Made by a program: the position numbers and the translations under genes. From Kribbella kalugense (GTDB taxonomy: Bacteria > Actinomycetota > Actinomycetes > Propionibacteriales > Kribbellaceae): DNA of 64,000 bases. Of the stretch, positions 1-7,341 are shown piece by piece. The stretch spans positions 412,299 to 476,298 of the forward strand of contig NZ_SODF01000004.1 in NCBI RefSeq assembly GCF_004365875.1. Reading direction: 5' to 3'. The notes beneath the pieces were generated by a model. It saw only the letters and a list, made by a program, of their open reading frames with translations. It had not been told where the DNA came from and searched no databases. Each line of letters starts with the position of its first letter. Position 1 is the first letter of the stretch.

Positions 1-276
1 GCCCACGACGCCGCCCACGACGCCGCCCACGACGCCGCCCACGACGCCGCCCACGACGCCGCCCACGACGCCGCCCACGACGCCGCCCACGACGCCGCCG
101 ACCACACCTCCGACGACGCCGCCGACCACACCTCCGACGACGCCGCCGACCACGCCTCCGACCACGCCACCCACGACGCCTCCGACCACGCCGCCGACCA
201 CGCCTCCGACCACGCCACCCACGACGCCTCCGACCACGCCGCCGACCACGCCGCCCACGACGCCTCCGACCACGCC
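1..276. repeat. 12-bp tandem repeat array coding for Pro-Thr-Thr-Pro
   Basis: Twenty-three consecutive 12-bp units. The first eight are identical (gcccacgacgcc); the rest vary mainly at first and middle bases (tccgaccacgcc, gccgaccacgcc, acccacgacgcc). In the second frame every unit reads Pro-Thr-Thr-Pro. The array runs off the left edge of the window, so its full length is unknown. The perfect units suggest recent expansion by slippage or unequal exchange. Confidence 0.95.
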
Positions 277-415
277 TCGGCCGCCGCAGGTGAGCAGGAC
301 TCCGCAAGGGGCTGTTGGAACGGGTGATGCGTCCGGTCTCTCGAGCGTCGTCGTCAGGCCGTGGGTTGTCCCCGGGCTCAGCTGGTTTGGCTGGAGCGGG
401 GCCGGCACTCCGTGA
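2..415 (+). CDS. C-terminal part of Pro/Thr-repeat, probably wall-associated protein
   Basis: Partial gene, open at the left edge. About 92 residues of Pro-Thr-Thr-Pro repeat lead into a short non-repetitive C terminus holding TPQGAVGTGDASG and then a mildly hydrophobic segment rich in V, W and G; the stop is TGA at 413. I chose this frame because it gives a uniform Pro/Thr stalk typical of secreted actinobacterial wall proteins, and because its stop overlaps the sortase start in a GTGA junction. Frame 1 stops at 325. The neighbouring sortase makes this protein a candidate substrate, but no classic LPxTG motif or basic tail is seen. The N-terminal domain lies outside the window, so function cannot be assigned. 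Confidence 0.6.
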   Translation, partial: PTTPPTTPPTTPPTTPPTTPPTTPPTTPPTTPPTTPPTTPPTTPPTTPPTTPPTTPPTTPPTTPPTTPPTTPPTTPPTTPPTTPPTTPPTTPRPPQVSRTPQGAVGTGDASGLSSVVVRPWVVPGLSWFGWSGAGTP

Positions 416-1155
416 GGACCGGCGCGGCGGCTCTGCTCCTCGCGGCCGTGTTGACGGCGGCCGGTTGCACCACTGAGTCAGGCACGGGGCCGACTCAGTC
501 CGGTGCGCTACCGGCCGAGGTCGCACCGAGCGGCGCCGCTGCGCCAACCACCACCGTGATCACGCCCACCCCGAGCACGCCGGCCGCGAGCACACCGCAA
601 CGCACCGCACGACCAGGCACCCACACCCCAACACTCCGCTCGGAGCCATCCACCGCGCCATCCCGGCGGTCTTCACCCCCCGACGCGGGACACGCGCGGC
701 CGGCTCCGATGCGGAAGTCCACCCCGATCCGGGTCAAGATCCCCGCGATCGGGGTGGATTCAGCCCTGGTCCGTCTCGGCCTCAAACGCAACGGCAGTCT
801 GCAAGTCCCGCCGAACGGATTCCCGGCCGGATGGTTCACCGGCGCGCCCACACCGGGCGAGCGGGGTCCGGCCGTCATCGCCGGCCACGTCCACTGGGCC
901 GGCCGGGCAGGCGTGTTCGCCCGACTGGCACAGCTGAAGCCCGGCGACTCCGTCATCGTCAGCCGGCAGGACCACTCCACCGCGGTGTTCCGGGTGAGCC
1001 GGGTCCAGCAGTATCCGAAGACCAGCTTCCCGAGCGCCGCCGTCTACGGCGACATCAACCACGCCGGGTTGCGACTGATCACCTGCGGCGGCCTCGACTA
1101 CGAGTCGGCGAAGTACGAGGCCAATCTCGTAGTCTTCGCCGACCGGATCAGCTAG
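412..1155 (+). CDS. Class E/F-type sortase, predicted lipoprotein
   Basis: Sortase-fold transpeptidase of about 247 residues. The GTG start at 412 overlaps the upstream stop and gives a short signal peptide ending in a lipobox-like LTAAGC; a start at 361 would put extra residues before it. A long Ser/Thr/Pro linker (residues about 25-115) precedes the catalytic domain, which begins near PIRVKIPAIGVDSALV. The catalytic His is in VIAGHVHW and the catalytic Cys in LITCGG, followed by the YEANLVVFA strand. Actinobacterial class E/F sortases share this layout. The enzyme should act outside the membrane, joining proteins to the wall or to each other. Coupling to the repeat protein upstream suggests a dedicated partner, but the substrate is not proven. 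Confidence 0.85.
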   Translation: MRTGAAALLLAAVLTAAGCTTESGTGPTQSGALPAEVAPSGAAAPTTTVITPTPSTPAASTPQRTARPGTHTPTLRSEPSTAPSRRSSPPDAGHARPAPMRKSTPIRVKIPAIGVDSALVRLGLKRNGSLQVPPNGFPAGWFTGAPTPGERGPAVIAGHVHWAGRAGVFARLAQLKPGDSVIVSRQDHSTAVFRVSRVQQYPKTSFPSAAVYGDINHAGLRLITCGGLDYESAKYEANLVVFADRIS

Positions 1156-1173
1156 CCGGCCAAGCCTGGAGCT

Positions 1174-2373
1174 TCACAGCCTGCTGGCGCGGGCGCGCAA
1201 GTAGCGCTGCTGGGGAAGGCTTGTCGTCCGGCTCGCGGCTTCCTCGTACGCCGTTCGTGCGCCGACGGTGTCGCCTGACATCTCGAGCAGGTGCGCCCGG
1301 ACCGCGGCCAGGCGGTGGTCCTTGGCGAGGTGGTCGTCGTGCTCGATCGATGCCAGCAGTTCGAGGCCGTCCGCCGGCCCGCGGGCCATCGCGACGGCGA
1401 CGACGTGGTTGAGGGCGACCATCGGGTTGTCGGTGAGTTGAAGTAGCACCTCGTACAGCGCGACGATCTGCGGCCAGTCCGTCTCGTCGGCGGTCGGAGA
1501 CTCGTCGTGGATCGCAGCGATCGCTGCCTGCAGCTGATACGGCCCGACCGGCCCACGCGGCAGCGTCGCCGTGATCAGCTCGACGCCTTCCTGGATCAGC
1601 TCTGGGATCCACAGCGACCGATCCTGCTCCGCCATCGGCACGAGTTCGCCGAGCGGACCGGTCCGGGCCGGTCGACGGGCATCGGTCAGCAGCAGCAACG
1701 CCAGCAGTCCCGCCACCTCCGTCTCGTCAGGAAGCAGGCGGTGCAGAATCCGCGCCAGCCGGATCCCCTCGGCCGCCAACTCAACCCGTTGCAGGCTCGA
1801 ACCCGTCGTACTCGCGTAGCCCTCGTTGAAGATCAGGTAGACCACCTTGAGCACCGCGCCCAGCCGCTCGTCGCGATCGGCCGGCATCGTGAACCGCGCG
1901 CCGGTCTCCTTCACGCTCGCCTTCGCCCGGGTGATCCGCCGCGTCATGGTTGCCTCCGGCACCAGGAACGCCCGGGCGATCTCGGTCGTCGTCAGACCGC
2001 CGACCGCCCGCAGCGTCAACGCGATCTGCGACGCGGGCGACAGCGATGGGTGGCAGCACAGGAACAGCAGCACCAGCGTGTCGTCGGCGTCGCCGACCGG
2101 CTCGCCCTGCGGCGCCCACTGCGCGACCCGGTCCTCCCGCCGCTGACGAGCCTGCTCACGACGCAGCAGATCCGTCAGCCGACGGGAAGCGACGGTGATC
2201 AACCAGCCGCGCGGACTATCCGGTACGCCGTCCGCCGGCCACTGCTCCGCCGCCGCGAGCAGCGCCTCCTGCACCGCGTCCTCGGCCGTATCGAAGCGCC
2301 CGTACCGCCGTACCAACGCCCCGAGCACCTGCGGCGCCAGCTCCCGCAGCAACTCCTCGAGGGCTTGGCTCAC
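1174..2373 (-). CDS. ECF42-type RNA polymerase sigma factor with long C-terminal extension
   Basis: About 399 residues, twice the length of an ordinary ECF sigma factor. Region 2 lies near residues 10-75 (AEDAVQEALLAA). Region 4 lies near 110-175, with the family-typical LLFLCCHP and LTLRAVGGLTTTEIA. A long C-terminal helical domain follows (VYLIFNEGY, LLALLLLTDARR, AEQDRSLW), as in ECF42 proteins. The start GTG overlaps the YCII stop in GTGA, so the two are translationally coupled. ECF42 factors usually lack an anti-sigma factor and are linked to DGPF/YCII proteins, as here. A close paralog lies at 42745. Confidence 0.9.
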   Translation of the reverse strand: MSQALEELLRELAPQVLGALVRRYGRFDTAEDAVQEALLAAAEQWPADGVPDSPRGWLITVASRRLTDLLRREQARQRREDRVAQWAPQGEPVGDADDTLVLLFLCCHPSLSPASQIALTLRAVGGLTTTEIARAFLVPEATMTRRITRAKASVKETGARFTMPADRDERLGAVLKVVYLIFNEGYASTTGSSLQRVELAAEGIRLARILHRLLPDETEVAGLLALLLLTDARRPARTGPLGELVPMAEQDRSLWIPELIQEGVELITATLPRGPVGPYQLQAAIAAIHDESPTADETDWPQIVALYEVLLQLTDNPMVALNHVVAVAMARGPADGLELLASIEHDDHLAKDHRLAAVRAHLLEMSGDTVGARTAYEEAASRTTSLPQQRYLRARASRL

Positions 2374-2786
2374 CCGACGAGCTCCTCAGGCCCCTCCGCC
2401 ATCGGCCGGATATCGGCGTACGCCGTCGCTCGCGCGAACTCGGGCGCCGGTGTGTCCGCGAGCCGGGCGGCGATCTCGGTCGCCCGGTCGAACGACTCGC
2501 ACTCGACGATCCAGTACCCGGCGAGCACCTCCTGCGTCTCGGCGTACGGCCCGTCGGTCACCACCGACTGCCCGTCCTTCGACCCCAGCCGCCGGGTCAG
2601 CACCGGCGCCGCCAGCGCGCGGGTCTCGACCAACTCGCCCGATTCGGCCAGGTCGTTGTTGAACTTCTCCATGAAGGCCCCCATGGCCGCGAAGTCCTCC
2701 GGCTTCCAGGCGGGCTTCCCGGTGTCCTTGCCGGCCATCCCGTCGTAGTCCTGCTGCGACGCGTACGTGAGGATCATGTACTTCAT
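2370..2786 (-). CDS. YCII/DGPF-domain protein, partner of ECF42 sigma factor
   Basis: 138-residue single-domain protein. It starts at the ATG giving MKYMILTY, preceded by a strong GGGAGAAG ribosome site; longer in-frame extensions would run antisense through the DUF3515 gene. The diagnostic motif TDGPYAETQEVLAGYW lies near residues 80-95. DGPF proteins form dimeric alpha-beta barrels. They are the conserved genetic partners and usual targets of ECF42 sigma factors, but their biochemical role is not settled. It is the first gene of a two-gene unit with the sigma factor at 1174. Confidence 0.88.
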   Translation of the reverse strand: MKYMILTYASQQDYDGMAGKDTGKPAWKPEDFAAMGAFMEKFNNDLAESGELVETRALAAPVLTRRLGSKDGQSVVTDGPYAETQEVLAGYWIVECESFDRATEIAARLADTPAPEFARATAYADIRPMAEGPEELVG

Positions 2787-2805
2787 CAGCTTCTCCCGTC
2801 GTCCG

Positions 2806-2826
2806 AGCGCCCACCAACCGGGCGCT
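2806..2826 (-). other. 7-bp hairpin between DUF3515 gene and YCII gene
   Basis: Perfect inverted repeat agcgccc / gggcgct with a 7-base loop. It lies downstream of the DUF3515 stop and upstream of the YCII start. It could be a weak terminator for the DUF3515 transcript, but no T-run follows on the minus strand. If the promoter at 2839-2865 is real, the hairpin lies in the YCII leader instead. Confidence 0.35.
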
Positions 2827-2838
2827 TCTACCCGAGAC

Positions 2839-2865
2839 GTCGCCCCTGCGGCCCGCAACCGGACA
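2839..2865 (-). promoter_or_regulatory. Candidate ECF42-type promoter for the YCII-sigma unit
   Basis: On the minus strand TGTCCG is followed after 17 bases by CGAC, about 50 bases before the YCII start. Published ECF42 promoters carry a TGTCGA-like -35 and a CG(A/T)C -10. The same arrangement, TGTAGA-N17-CGTC, precedes the second YCII gene at 42360. Agreement between two independent modules supports autoregulation, but the elements are short. Confidence 0.4.
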
Positions 2866-2871
2866 CGACGG

Positions 2872-3327
2872 TCAGATACAGGGGGTGATGACCTTGTTGT
2901 GTTTTTGGATGGCGTCGGAGACGTCGGTGAGGGCGTTGGCTTCGGGGGAGTACTTCGAGGGGACCGCGACCTCGACGTACAGGGAGCGGCCGATGGTGGT
3001 GAAGATGTAGCCGTTCTGGGCCTGTTTGGCGAACCAGCCGACGCCGTTGACCTCGAAGCACTGGGACTGCGCCTCGGCCATGCCGGCCGGCTGGGCGACA
3101 CCGCAGGTGATCTCGATCGGTGGGTCGCCGTACGCCGTGGTGAGGGGACTCTCGGGCGTGGTCTTCCGCCGCTTCAGATCGAGAACCTTTGCCGGCAGGG
3201 CCTGGACCAGTGGGGTGCAGGCGGCGGCGACCTCGGGGGCCGGGGAGGGGACCGGGACGAGCGTGGCGCCGGGGCTGCACCCGGCGAGCACGATCACGCC
3301 GAGTGCGGCCAGCAGGATTTTGGGCAT
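2872..3327 (-). CDS. DUF3515 lipoprotein
   Basis: 151-residue exported protein. It has a signal peptide with lipobox VLAGC at residues 13-17, then a mature domain with conserved cysteines (AACTPL, ITCGV, SQCFEV, ITPCI) and the VGWF strand. These match the DUF3515 family of small actinobacterial lipoproteins, whose function is unknown. The gene commonly lies near thiL and the Lrp-like gene in actinobacteria. Here it follows the Lrp-domain gene on the same strand after 29 bp, so the two are probably cotranscribed. Confidence 0.82.
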   Translation of the reverse strand: MPKILLAALGVIVLAGCSPGATLVPVPSPAPEVAAACTPLVQALPAKVLDLKRRKTTPESPLTTAYGDPPIEITCGVAQPAGMAEAQSQCFEVNGVGWFAKQAQNGYIFTTIGRSLYVEVAVPSKYSPEANALTDVSDAIQKHNKVITPCI

Positions 3328-3356
3328 ACCGAAGGTGGACGGGTCTCCGTGGAGGC

Positions 3357-3605
3357 TCAGATGTGGACGACGGGACAGGTCAGCGTGCGGGTGATGCCGG
3401 GAACGTTCTGGACCCGGGCAACGACCAGCCTGCCCAGTTCGTCGACGTTGCGGGCTTCCGCGCGGACGATCACGTCGTACGGACCGGTGACGTCCTCGGC
3501 CAGGGTGACGCCCTGGACCTCGGCGATCTGTGCCGCGACGTCGGCCGCCCGGCCGACCTCGGTCTGGATCAGGATGTAGGCCTGGACCACCACGTCGTTC
3601 TCCAC
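3357..3605 (-). CDS. Stand-alone Lrp/AsnC ligand-binding (RAM) domain protein
   Basis: 82 residues, matching only the C-terminal effector-binding domain of Lrp/AsnC regulators; no helix-turn-helix is encoded. The protein opens with VVQAYILIQTEVG, contains GPYDVIVRAEA and ends PGITRTLTCPVVHI, all typical of the fold. Stand-alone RAM-domain proteins form ring oligomers and may bind amino acids or modulate full-length Lrp proteins; the role here is unknown. It diverges from thiL. Confidence 0.85.
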   Translation of the reverse strand: MENDVVVQAYILIQTEVGRAADVAAQIAEVQGVTLAEDVTGPYDVIVRAEARNVDELGRLVVARVQNVPGITRTLTCPVVHI

Positions 3606-3631
3606 TCAGTCGTCCTCAGCTGGCTCCGCTC

Positions 3632-3674
3632 GTCCCGTAGTACTGCGGGACGCCCGGGCGTACTCGTTGCCCGG
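3632..3674. other. Two adjacent hairpins between Lrp-like gene and thiL
   Basis: Two perfect 6-bp stems stand back to back: gtcccg/cgggac (3632-3651) and ccgggc/gcccgg (3654-3674), with loops of 8 and 9 bases. They lie between divergent genes, so a terminator is unlikely. They may be regulator sites or a leader structure. No TPP-riboswitch elements were recognised here. Confidence 0.4.
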
Positions 3675-3722
3675 TCACGGTACCGCCTAGACTCCGCCTA
3701 GCGATATGGGAGGTCTGCTGAC

Positions 3723-4685
3723 GTGACAGAGACGTTGGGGAGCACGGGTGAGTTCGGCCTGATCGCGGCCGTCACCAAGGGGCTGTCCACAGGTGAGGAC
3801 GTCCTGGTCGGTCCCGGTGACGACGCCGCCGTGATGGCGGTGCCGGACGGGCGGATGGTGATCACGACCGACCTGCTGGTGGAGGGCCGCCACTTCCGGC
3901 AGGACTGGTCCTCGGCGTACGACGTGGGCCGCAAGGCCGCCGCGCAGAACCTGGCCGACGTCGCGGCGATGGGCGCCCGGCCCACCGCGCTGGTGGTCGG
4001 CTTCGGCGGTCCAGCCGAGCTGCCGACGGCCTGGGCGCTGGAGCTCAACCAGGGTCTGGTCGACGAGTGTGAGCTGGTCGAGGCGAGCATCATCGGCGGC
4101 GACACGGTCCAGTCCGACAAGATCGTCGTCTCGGTGACCGCTTTCGGCTCGCTCGACGGGCGCCAGCCCGTGTTGCGGTCGGGTGCACGTCCCGGTGACG
4201 AGGTCGCGTACGTCGGCCGGCTGGGCTGGGCCGAGGCCGGCTGGGCGGTCCTCGCCCGCGGGTTCCGTTCACCACGAGCCGTCGTCGAGGCGCATCGCCG
4301 CCCACAACCGCCGTACGCCGAAGGTCCGCGGGCTGCGCTCGCCGGAGCCTCCTCGCTGTGTGATGTGAGCGATGGTCTGCTGTCGGACCTCGGTCATATC
4401 GCCGTCGCGAGTCAGGTGATCATCGACGTCCACACGAAGGCGTTGACCGTGCCGGAGCCGCTGCAGGCGGTCGCGGCGGCGACCGGTGTGGACGCGCTGA
4501 AGTTCGTGCTGACCGGTGGTGAGGACCACGCTCTGGTCGGCACCTTCGAGCCGGCCGACGTGCCGGAGGGCTGGACCGTCATCGGTTCGGTTGCTGAGGG
4601 CAACGAAGAGCGCCCGGCCGGGACCGTGACGGTGGACGGCTCGCCGTATGCTGACGAGACCGGCCACGCCCACTTCAGGAGTTGA
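3723..4685 (+). CDS. thiL: Thiamine-monophosphate kinase
   Basis: 320 residues, normal length for ThiL, which phosphorylates thiamine phosphate to the cofactor thiamine diphosphate in the cytosol. The GTG start is preceded by GGGAGG at a good distance. Family motifs: GPGDDAAV near residue 30, ITTDLLVEGRHF near 45-57, NLADVAAMGARP near 77, GGDTVQSDKIVVSVTAFG near 123, and SDGLLSDLGH near 214. A purM-like fold is expected. It is followed after one base by thiD, so the operon joins two late steps of thiamine synthesis. Confidence 0.97.
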   Translation: MTETLGSTGEFGLIAAVTKGLSTGEDVLVGPGDDAAVMAVPDGRMVITTDLLVEGRHFRQDWSSAYDVGRKAAAQNLADVAAMGARPTALVVGFGGPAELPTAWALELNQGLVDECELVEASIIGGDTVQSDKIVVSVTAFGSLDGRQPVLRSGARPGDEVAYVGRLGWAEAGWAVLARGFRSPRAVVEAHRRPQPPYAEGPRAALAGASSLCDVSDGLLSDLGHIAVASQVIIDVHTKALTVPEPLQAVAAATGVDALKFVLTGGEDHALVGTFEPADVPEGWTVIGSVAEGNEERPAGTVTVDGSPYADETGHAHFRS

Positions 4686-4686
4686 G

Positions 4687-5505
4687 ATGACGGTTGGGAT
4701 GGCACCGCCGAGAGTGTTGACGATCGCCGGTTCGGACTCCGGTGGCGGGGCTGGGATCCAGGCGGACCTGAAGGCGATGCTTGCCAACGGTGTACACGGC
4801 ATGAGCGTGTTGACCGCGATCACCGCGCAGAACAGCATCGGCGTCCAGGGCGCCTGGGAGCTGCCGGAGGAGCAGGTGCGGGCCCAGTTCCACAGCGTGG
4901 TCGACGACATCGGGGTCGACGCGGTGAAGACGGGCATGCTGGCGTCCTCGGCGATGGTCGAGGTCGTCGCGTCATTGCTGCGGACGCTGCCGCCGTCGGT
5001 GCCGATCGTGGTCGACCCGGTCTCGGTGTCGAAGCATGGCGACGCGCTGCTCGCTGCTGACGCGATGGCCGCCGTACGGTCGGAGATCGTCCCACTCGCC
5101 ACCGTCCTCACCCCGAACCTCACTGAGCTCGGACCGCTCGCCGATGTCGAGCTGGAGACCATCGAGGACCGCGAGCTCGCCGCGAAGCTCCTGCTGGACG
5201 TAGGCGCGTCCTGGGTGCTGGTGAAGGGCGGCCACGACGTCGGTACGGCGTCTGTCGACGTACTGCACGGCCCTGGGGTGCGGCGTTCGTACAGCGCGGT
5301 CCGTGCCGACAACAGGCACACGCACGGCACCGGATGCACGCTGGCGAGCACCATCGCGTCGTACCTGGCTCGTGGGTACGACGTACCGGGTGCGGTGGGC
5401 GCTGCGAAGGAGTACGTGACCGGTGCGATCGCGGCCGGGTTCGCACTCGGCTCCGGCATCGGACCGGTCGATCACGCGTGGAGATTCAAAGGGAGTACCA
5501 GTTGA
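4687..5505 (+). CDS. thiD: Hydroxymethylpyrimidine/phosphomethylpyrimidine kinase
   Basis: 272 residues from the ATG at 4687, which has an AGGAG site inside the end of thiL. The ribokinase-like fold is shown by LTIAGSDSGGGAGIQADLKA at the N terminus, TAITAQNS, KTGMLAS, DPVSVSKHG, TPNLTE, LVKGGH and the active-site segment THGTGCTLAS near residue 217. ThiD phosphorylates HMP twice to supply the pyrimidine half of thiamine. An alternative ATG lies four codons downstream. The gene overlaps the DinB gene by four bases. Confidence 0.96.
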   Translation: MTVGMAPPRVLTIAGSDSGGGAGIQADLKAMLANGVHGMSVLTAITAQNSIGVQGAWELPEEQVRAQFHSVVDDIGVDAVKTGMLASSAMVEVVASLLRTLPPSVPIVVDPVSVSKHGDALLAADAMAAVRSEIVPLATVLTPNLTELGPLADVELETIEDRELAAKLLLDVGASWVLVKGGHDVGTASVDVLHGPGVRRSYSAVRADNRHTHGTGCTLASTIASYLARGYDVPGAVGAAKEYVTGAIAAGFALGSGIGPVDHAWRFKGSTS

Positions 5506-6104
5506 TCAAGCAGCCCCCGGTCGACGGGTACTGCGAGCAGTGCGGGTTCGACTACGACACGGGTGACCTGCAGGGCACGGTGACCCTGCTGATCCGGCAG
5601 TCGGCGGACTGCAGCATGGCGCTGACGAAGGCCGCGGCTGGTCCCGACTCGAGCGTGGTCCGCCTGCGGCCGGAGCCGGACGTGTGGTCCGCGATCGAGT
5701 ACGCCTGTCACGTCCGCGACGTACTCGAAGTGCAGCGGCTGCGGATCGCGCAGTGCCTGGCCGAGGACCGGCCGGTGTACGCGCCGATGGACCGGACCGG
5801 TCGGGTCAAGCAGCAGAAGTACGAGGACCAGGACCCGATGGAGGTCGCGGCGGCACTGGTGCGGTTCGCGAAGGAGTTCGGTGCGGCGGCGCGGGTGCTG
5901 CGTCCGCAGGAGTTGGGGAAGCTGGGGCTCTACAACTATCCGGTGCGAGCGCCGCGCACGCTGGGCTGGGTCATCCGGCACACCGCGCACGAGATCCAGC
6001 ACCACCGGCACGACATCATCGAGATCCTGGCGAAGCTGGAGCCGCCGATCGTGCCTAAGCCGAAGGTCGAAGAAGAAGACGTCATCGAAGAGGTAGTCGA
6101 GTAG
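5502..6104 (+). CDS. DinB-superfamily protein
   Basis: About 200 residues from a TTG start that overlaps the thiD stop (TTGA) and has GGGAG seven bases upstream; a GTG at 5478 is a longer, less well-supported alternative. The N terminus has a CEQCGFDYD segment with a CxxC pair. The four-helix DinB-like body follows, with candidate metal-binding histidines in YACHVRDV and in RHTAHEIQHHRHDI near the C terminus. DinB-fold proteins include thiol-dependent transferases and many of unknown function. Coupling to thiD suggests co-expression, not a proven thiamine role. The last residues are very acidic. Confidence 0.8.
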   Translation: MIKQPPVDGYCEQCGFDYDTGDLQGTVTLLIRQSADCSMALTKAAAGPDSSVVRLRPEPDVWSAIEYACHVRDVLEVQRLRIAQCLAEDRPVYAPMDRTGRVKQQKYEDQDPMEVAAALVRFAKEFGAAARVLRPQELGKLGLYNYPVRAPRTLGWVIRHTAHEIQHHRHDIIEILAKLEPPIVPKPKVEEEDVIEEVVE

Positions 6105-7248
6105 CTACCCAGGCTGCGATTGCGGGCTCGGTGGTGAGCTGGTCGAGCGCCAGGGCGGCAGCGCCTCGGAGCGGGCCGTCGGGCTGGTGAGTCGCGGGCA
6201 GGACCGGCGGGGGAGAGTCGCGGTGGAACGTCATCAGACCGCCCAGGTACGCCTCCTCGAAGCTACGCTCAGCCGCCGCGCGCAGCGGGATCGCGAGACT
6301 CCCGATGGTCACCACATCCGGGTCGTGCGCGTTGACGAGACCTGCGATGCCACTGCCTAGCGCAGCGACCACTTTGGTGACGGCGGCGCGTGCGGTCCGG
6401 TCTGTGCGCCGCAGTACCTCCTCTGCGTAGGCAACGGGGTCGTCCGGTGTCGGCTGCTTCAGGTGGCGTGCCAGAGCGCGGCCGTCGATCTCCAGGTCCC
6501 AGCAGCCGCGTGCACCGCACGGACACGAGCGGGAACGGTCGCCGAAGGGCATGTGGCCGTACTCGCCACCTGCACCGGACACGCCTTGTGCTGGTACGCC
6601 GTCGATCAGCAGGGTCCCACCGATACCCACCTCGACGATGAGGTGCACCGCCGTACCTGCTCCTGCCGCAGCGCCCGTTCGGGCCTCCGCTACACCACTC
6701 AACGTCGCGTCGTTGCCGGCGAGCAGGGGCAGCCCTTCGGTGGTGACCTGTGCGAGGTCCAGTTCGTCCCACTCCAGCGTGGGTGCCTGCATGAGGTGGT
6801 TGTCGCGGACTGAGCCCGGTACGGCCAGGCTGAGCATCCGCAGCCGGTCGCCGTACTGCTGCTGTGCCTGCTCCACCTGGCGCCGCAGGTTGTTCAGCAC
6901 GACCTGTGGCCGCCTGCTCCGGTGCCGGCGGTATTGCGGGTCCAGCAGCGACCCGTCCAGCGTCACCACGGCACTCCGCCAACTGCTCTGCCGCAGGTCG
7001 AGTGCCAGCACCACAGGTCCCTGCGGATGCGCCCGCAACAGCGTGGTCGGCCGACCACGCCCCTGACTCGGAGCAGGTACTTCGGTCAGCAGCTGTACGT
7101 CGCGCAGCCGAGCGGTCACCTCGGTCGCCGAACCCGTACTCAGCCGCAGGGTGCGCGCGAGCGCCGCCCGGGTGATCCCAGGCTGACGGGACAGCTGGGT
7201 CAGCACGTCCGAAGCCGTCTGCCACTGCCCGCGACGCACTGGAGTCAT
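6082..7248 (-). CDS. ROK-family transcriptional regulator
   Basis: 388 residues. An N-terminal winged helix (TRAALARTLRLSTGSATEV, about residues 25-45) is followed by a ROK sugar-kinase-like domain with VLALDLR, LIVEVGIGGTLLIDG and GAGGEYGHMPFG. The ROK zinc cluster CPCGARGCW lies near residue 255. ROK repressors of this layout control sugar uptake and use. The start is the ATG giving MTPVRRGQW; upstream codons would extend into the divergent gene. The gene diverges from a HAD-MFS-SMP-30 group, its likely target, and its 3' end overlaps the DinB gene by 23 bp tail to tail. Confidence 0.9.
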   Translation of the reverse strand: MTPVRRGQWQTASDVLTQLSRQPGITRAALARTLRLSTGSATEVTARLRDVQLLTEVPAPSQGRGRPTTLLRAHPQGPVVLALDLRQSSWRSAVVTLDGSLLDPQYRRHRSRRPQVVLNNLRRQVEQAQQQYGDRLRMLSLAVPGSVRDNHLMQAPTLEWDELDLAQVTTEGLPLLAGNDATLSGVAEARTGAAAGAGTAVHLIVEVGIGGTLLIDGVPAQGVSGAGGEYGHMPFGDRSRSCPCGARGCWDLEIDGRALARHLKQPTPDDPVAYAEEVLRRTDRTARAAVTKVVAALGSGIAGLVNAHDPDVVTIGSLAIPLRAAAERSFEEAYLGGLMTFHRDSPPPVLPATHQPDGPLRGAAALALDQLTTEPAIAAWVATRLPLR

Positions 7249-7257
7249 CAGCTGCCT

Positions 7258-7295
7258 TTCACGCTGTACTTCACCCTGGGCCGCTTTCACCCTGT
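7258..7295. promoter_or_regulatory. Three direct TTCAC(C/G)CTG repeats in the ROK/HAD divergent promoter
   Basis: TTCACGCTGT at 7258, TTCACCCTGG at 7270 and TTCACCCTGT at 7286 lie between the ROK start and the HAD gene. The same 93-bp gap also holds two GAGTTTA copies nearer the HAD start. They are candidate binding sites for the adjacent ROK regulator. Confidence 0.4.
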
Positions 7296-7341
7296 GCCGA
7301 GAGAGTTTATGCTCGGAGGACGAGTTTAATCGGGAGGGGTC

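Noticed and set aside
1..290. CRISPR array
   Set aside because: The repeats are contiguous 12-bp coding units without spacers.
495..1062. Long minus-strand open frames across the sortase gene
   Set aside because: They are shadows of a GC-rich coding strand; the plus frame has clear sortase motifs.
3606..3722. TPP riboswitch before thiL
   Set aside because: The conserved CTGAGA and related elements are not present.
5502..6104. DinB gene starting far upstream at 5334
   Set aside because: That start lies well inside thiD and has no ribosome site; the coupled TTG at 5502 is better supported.
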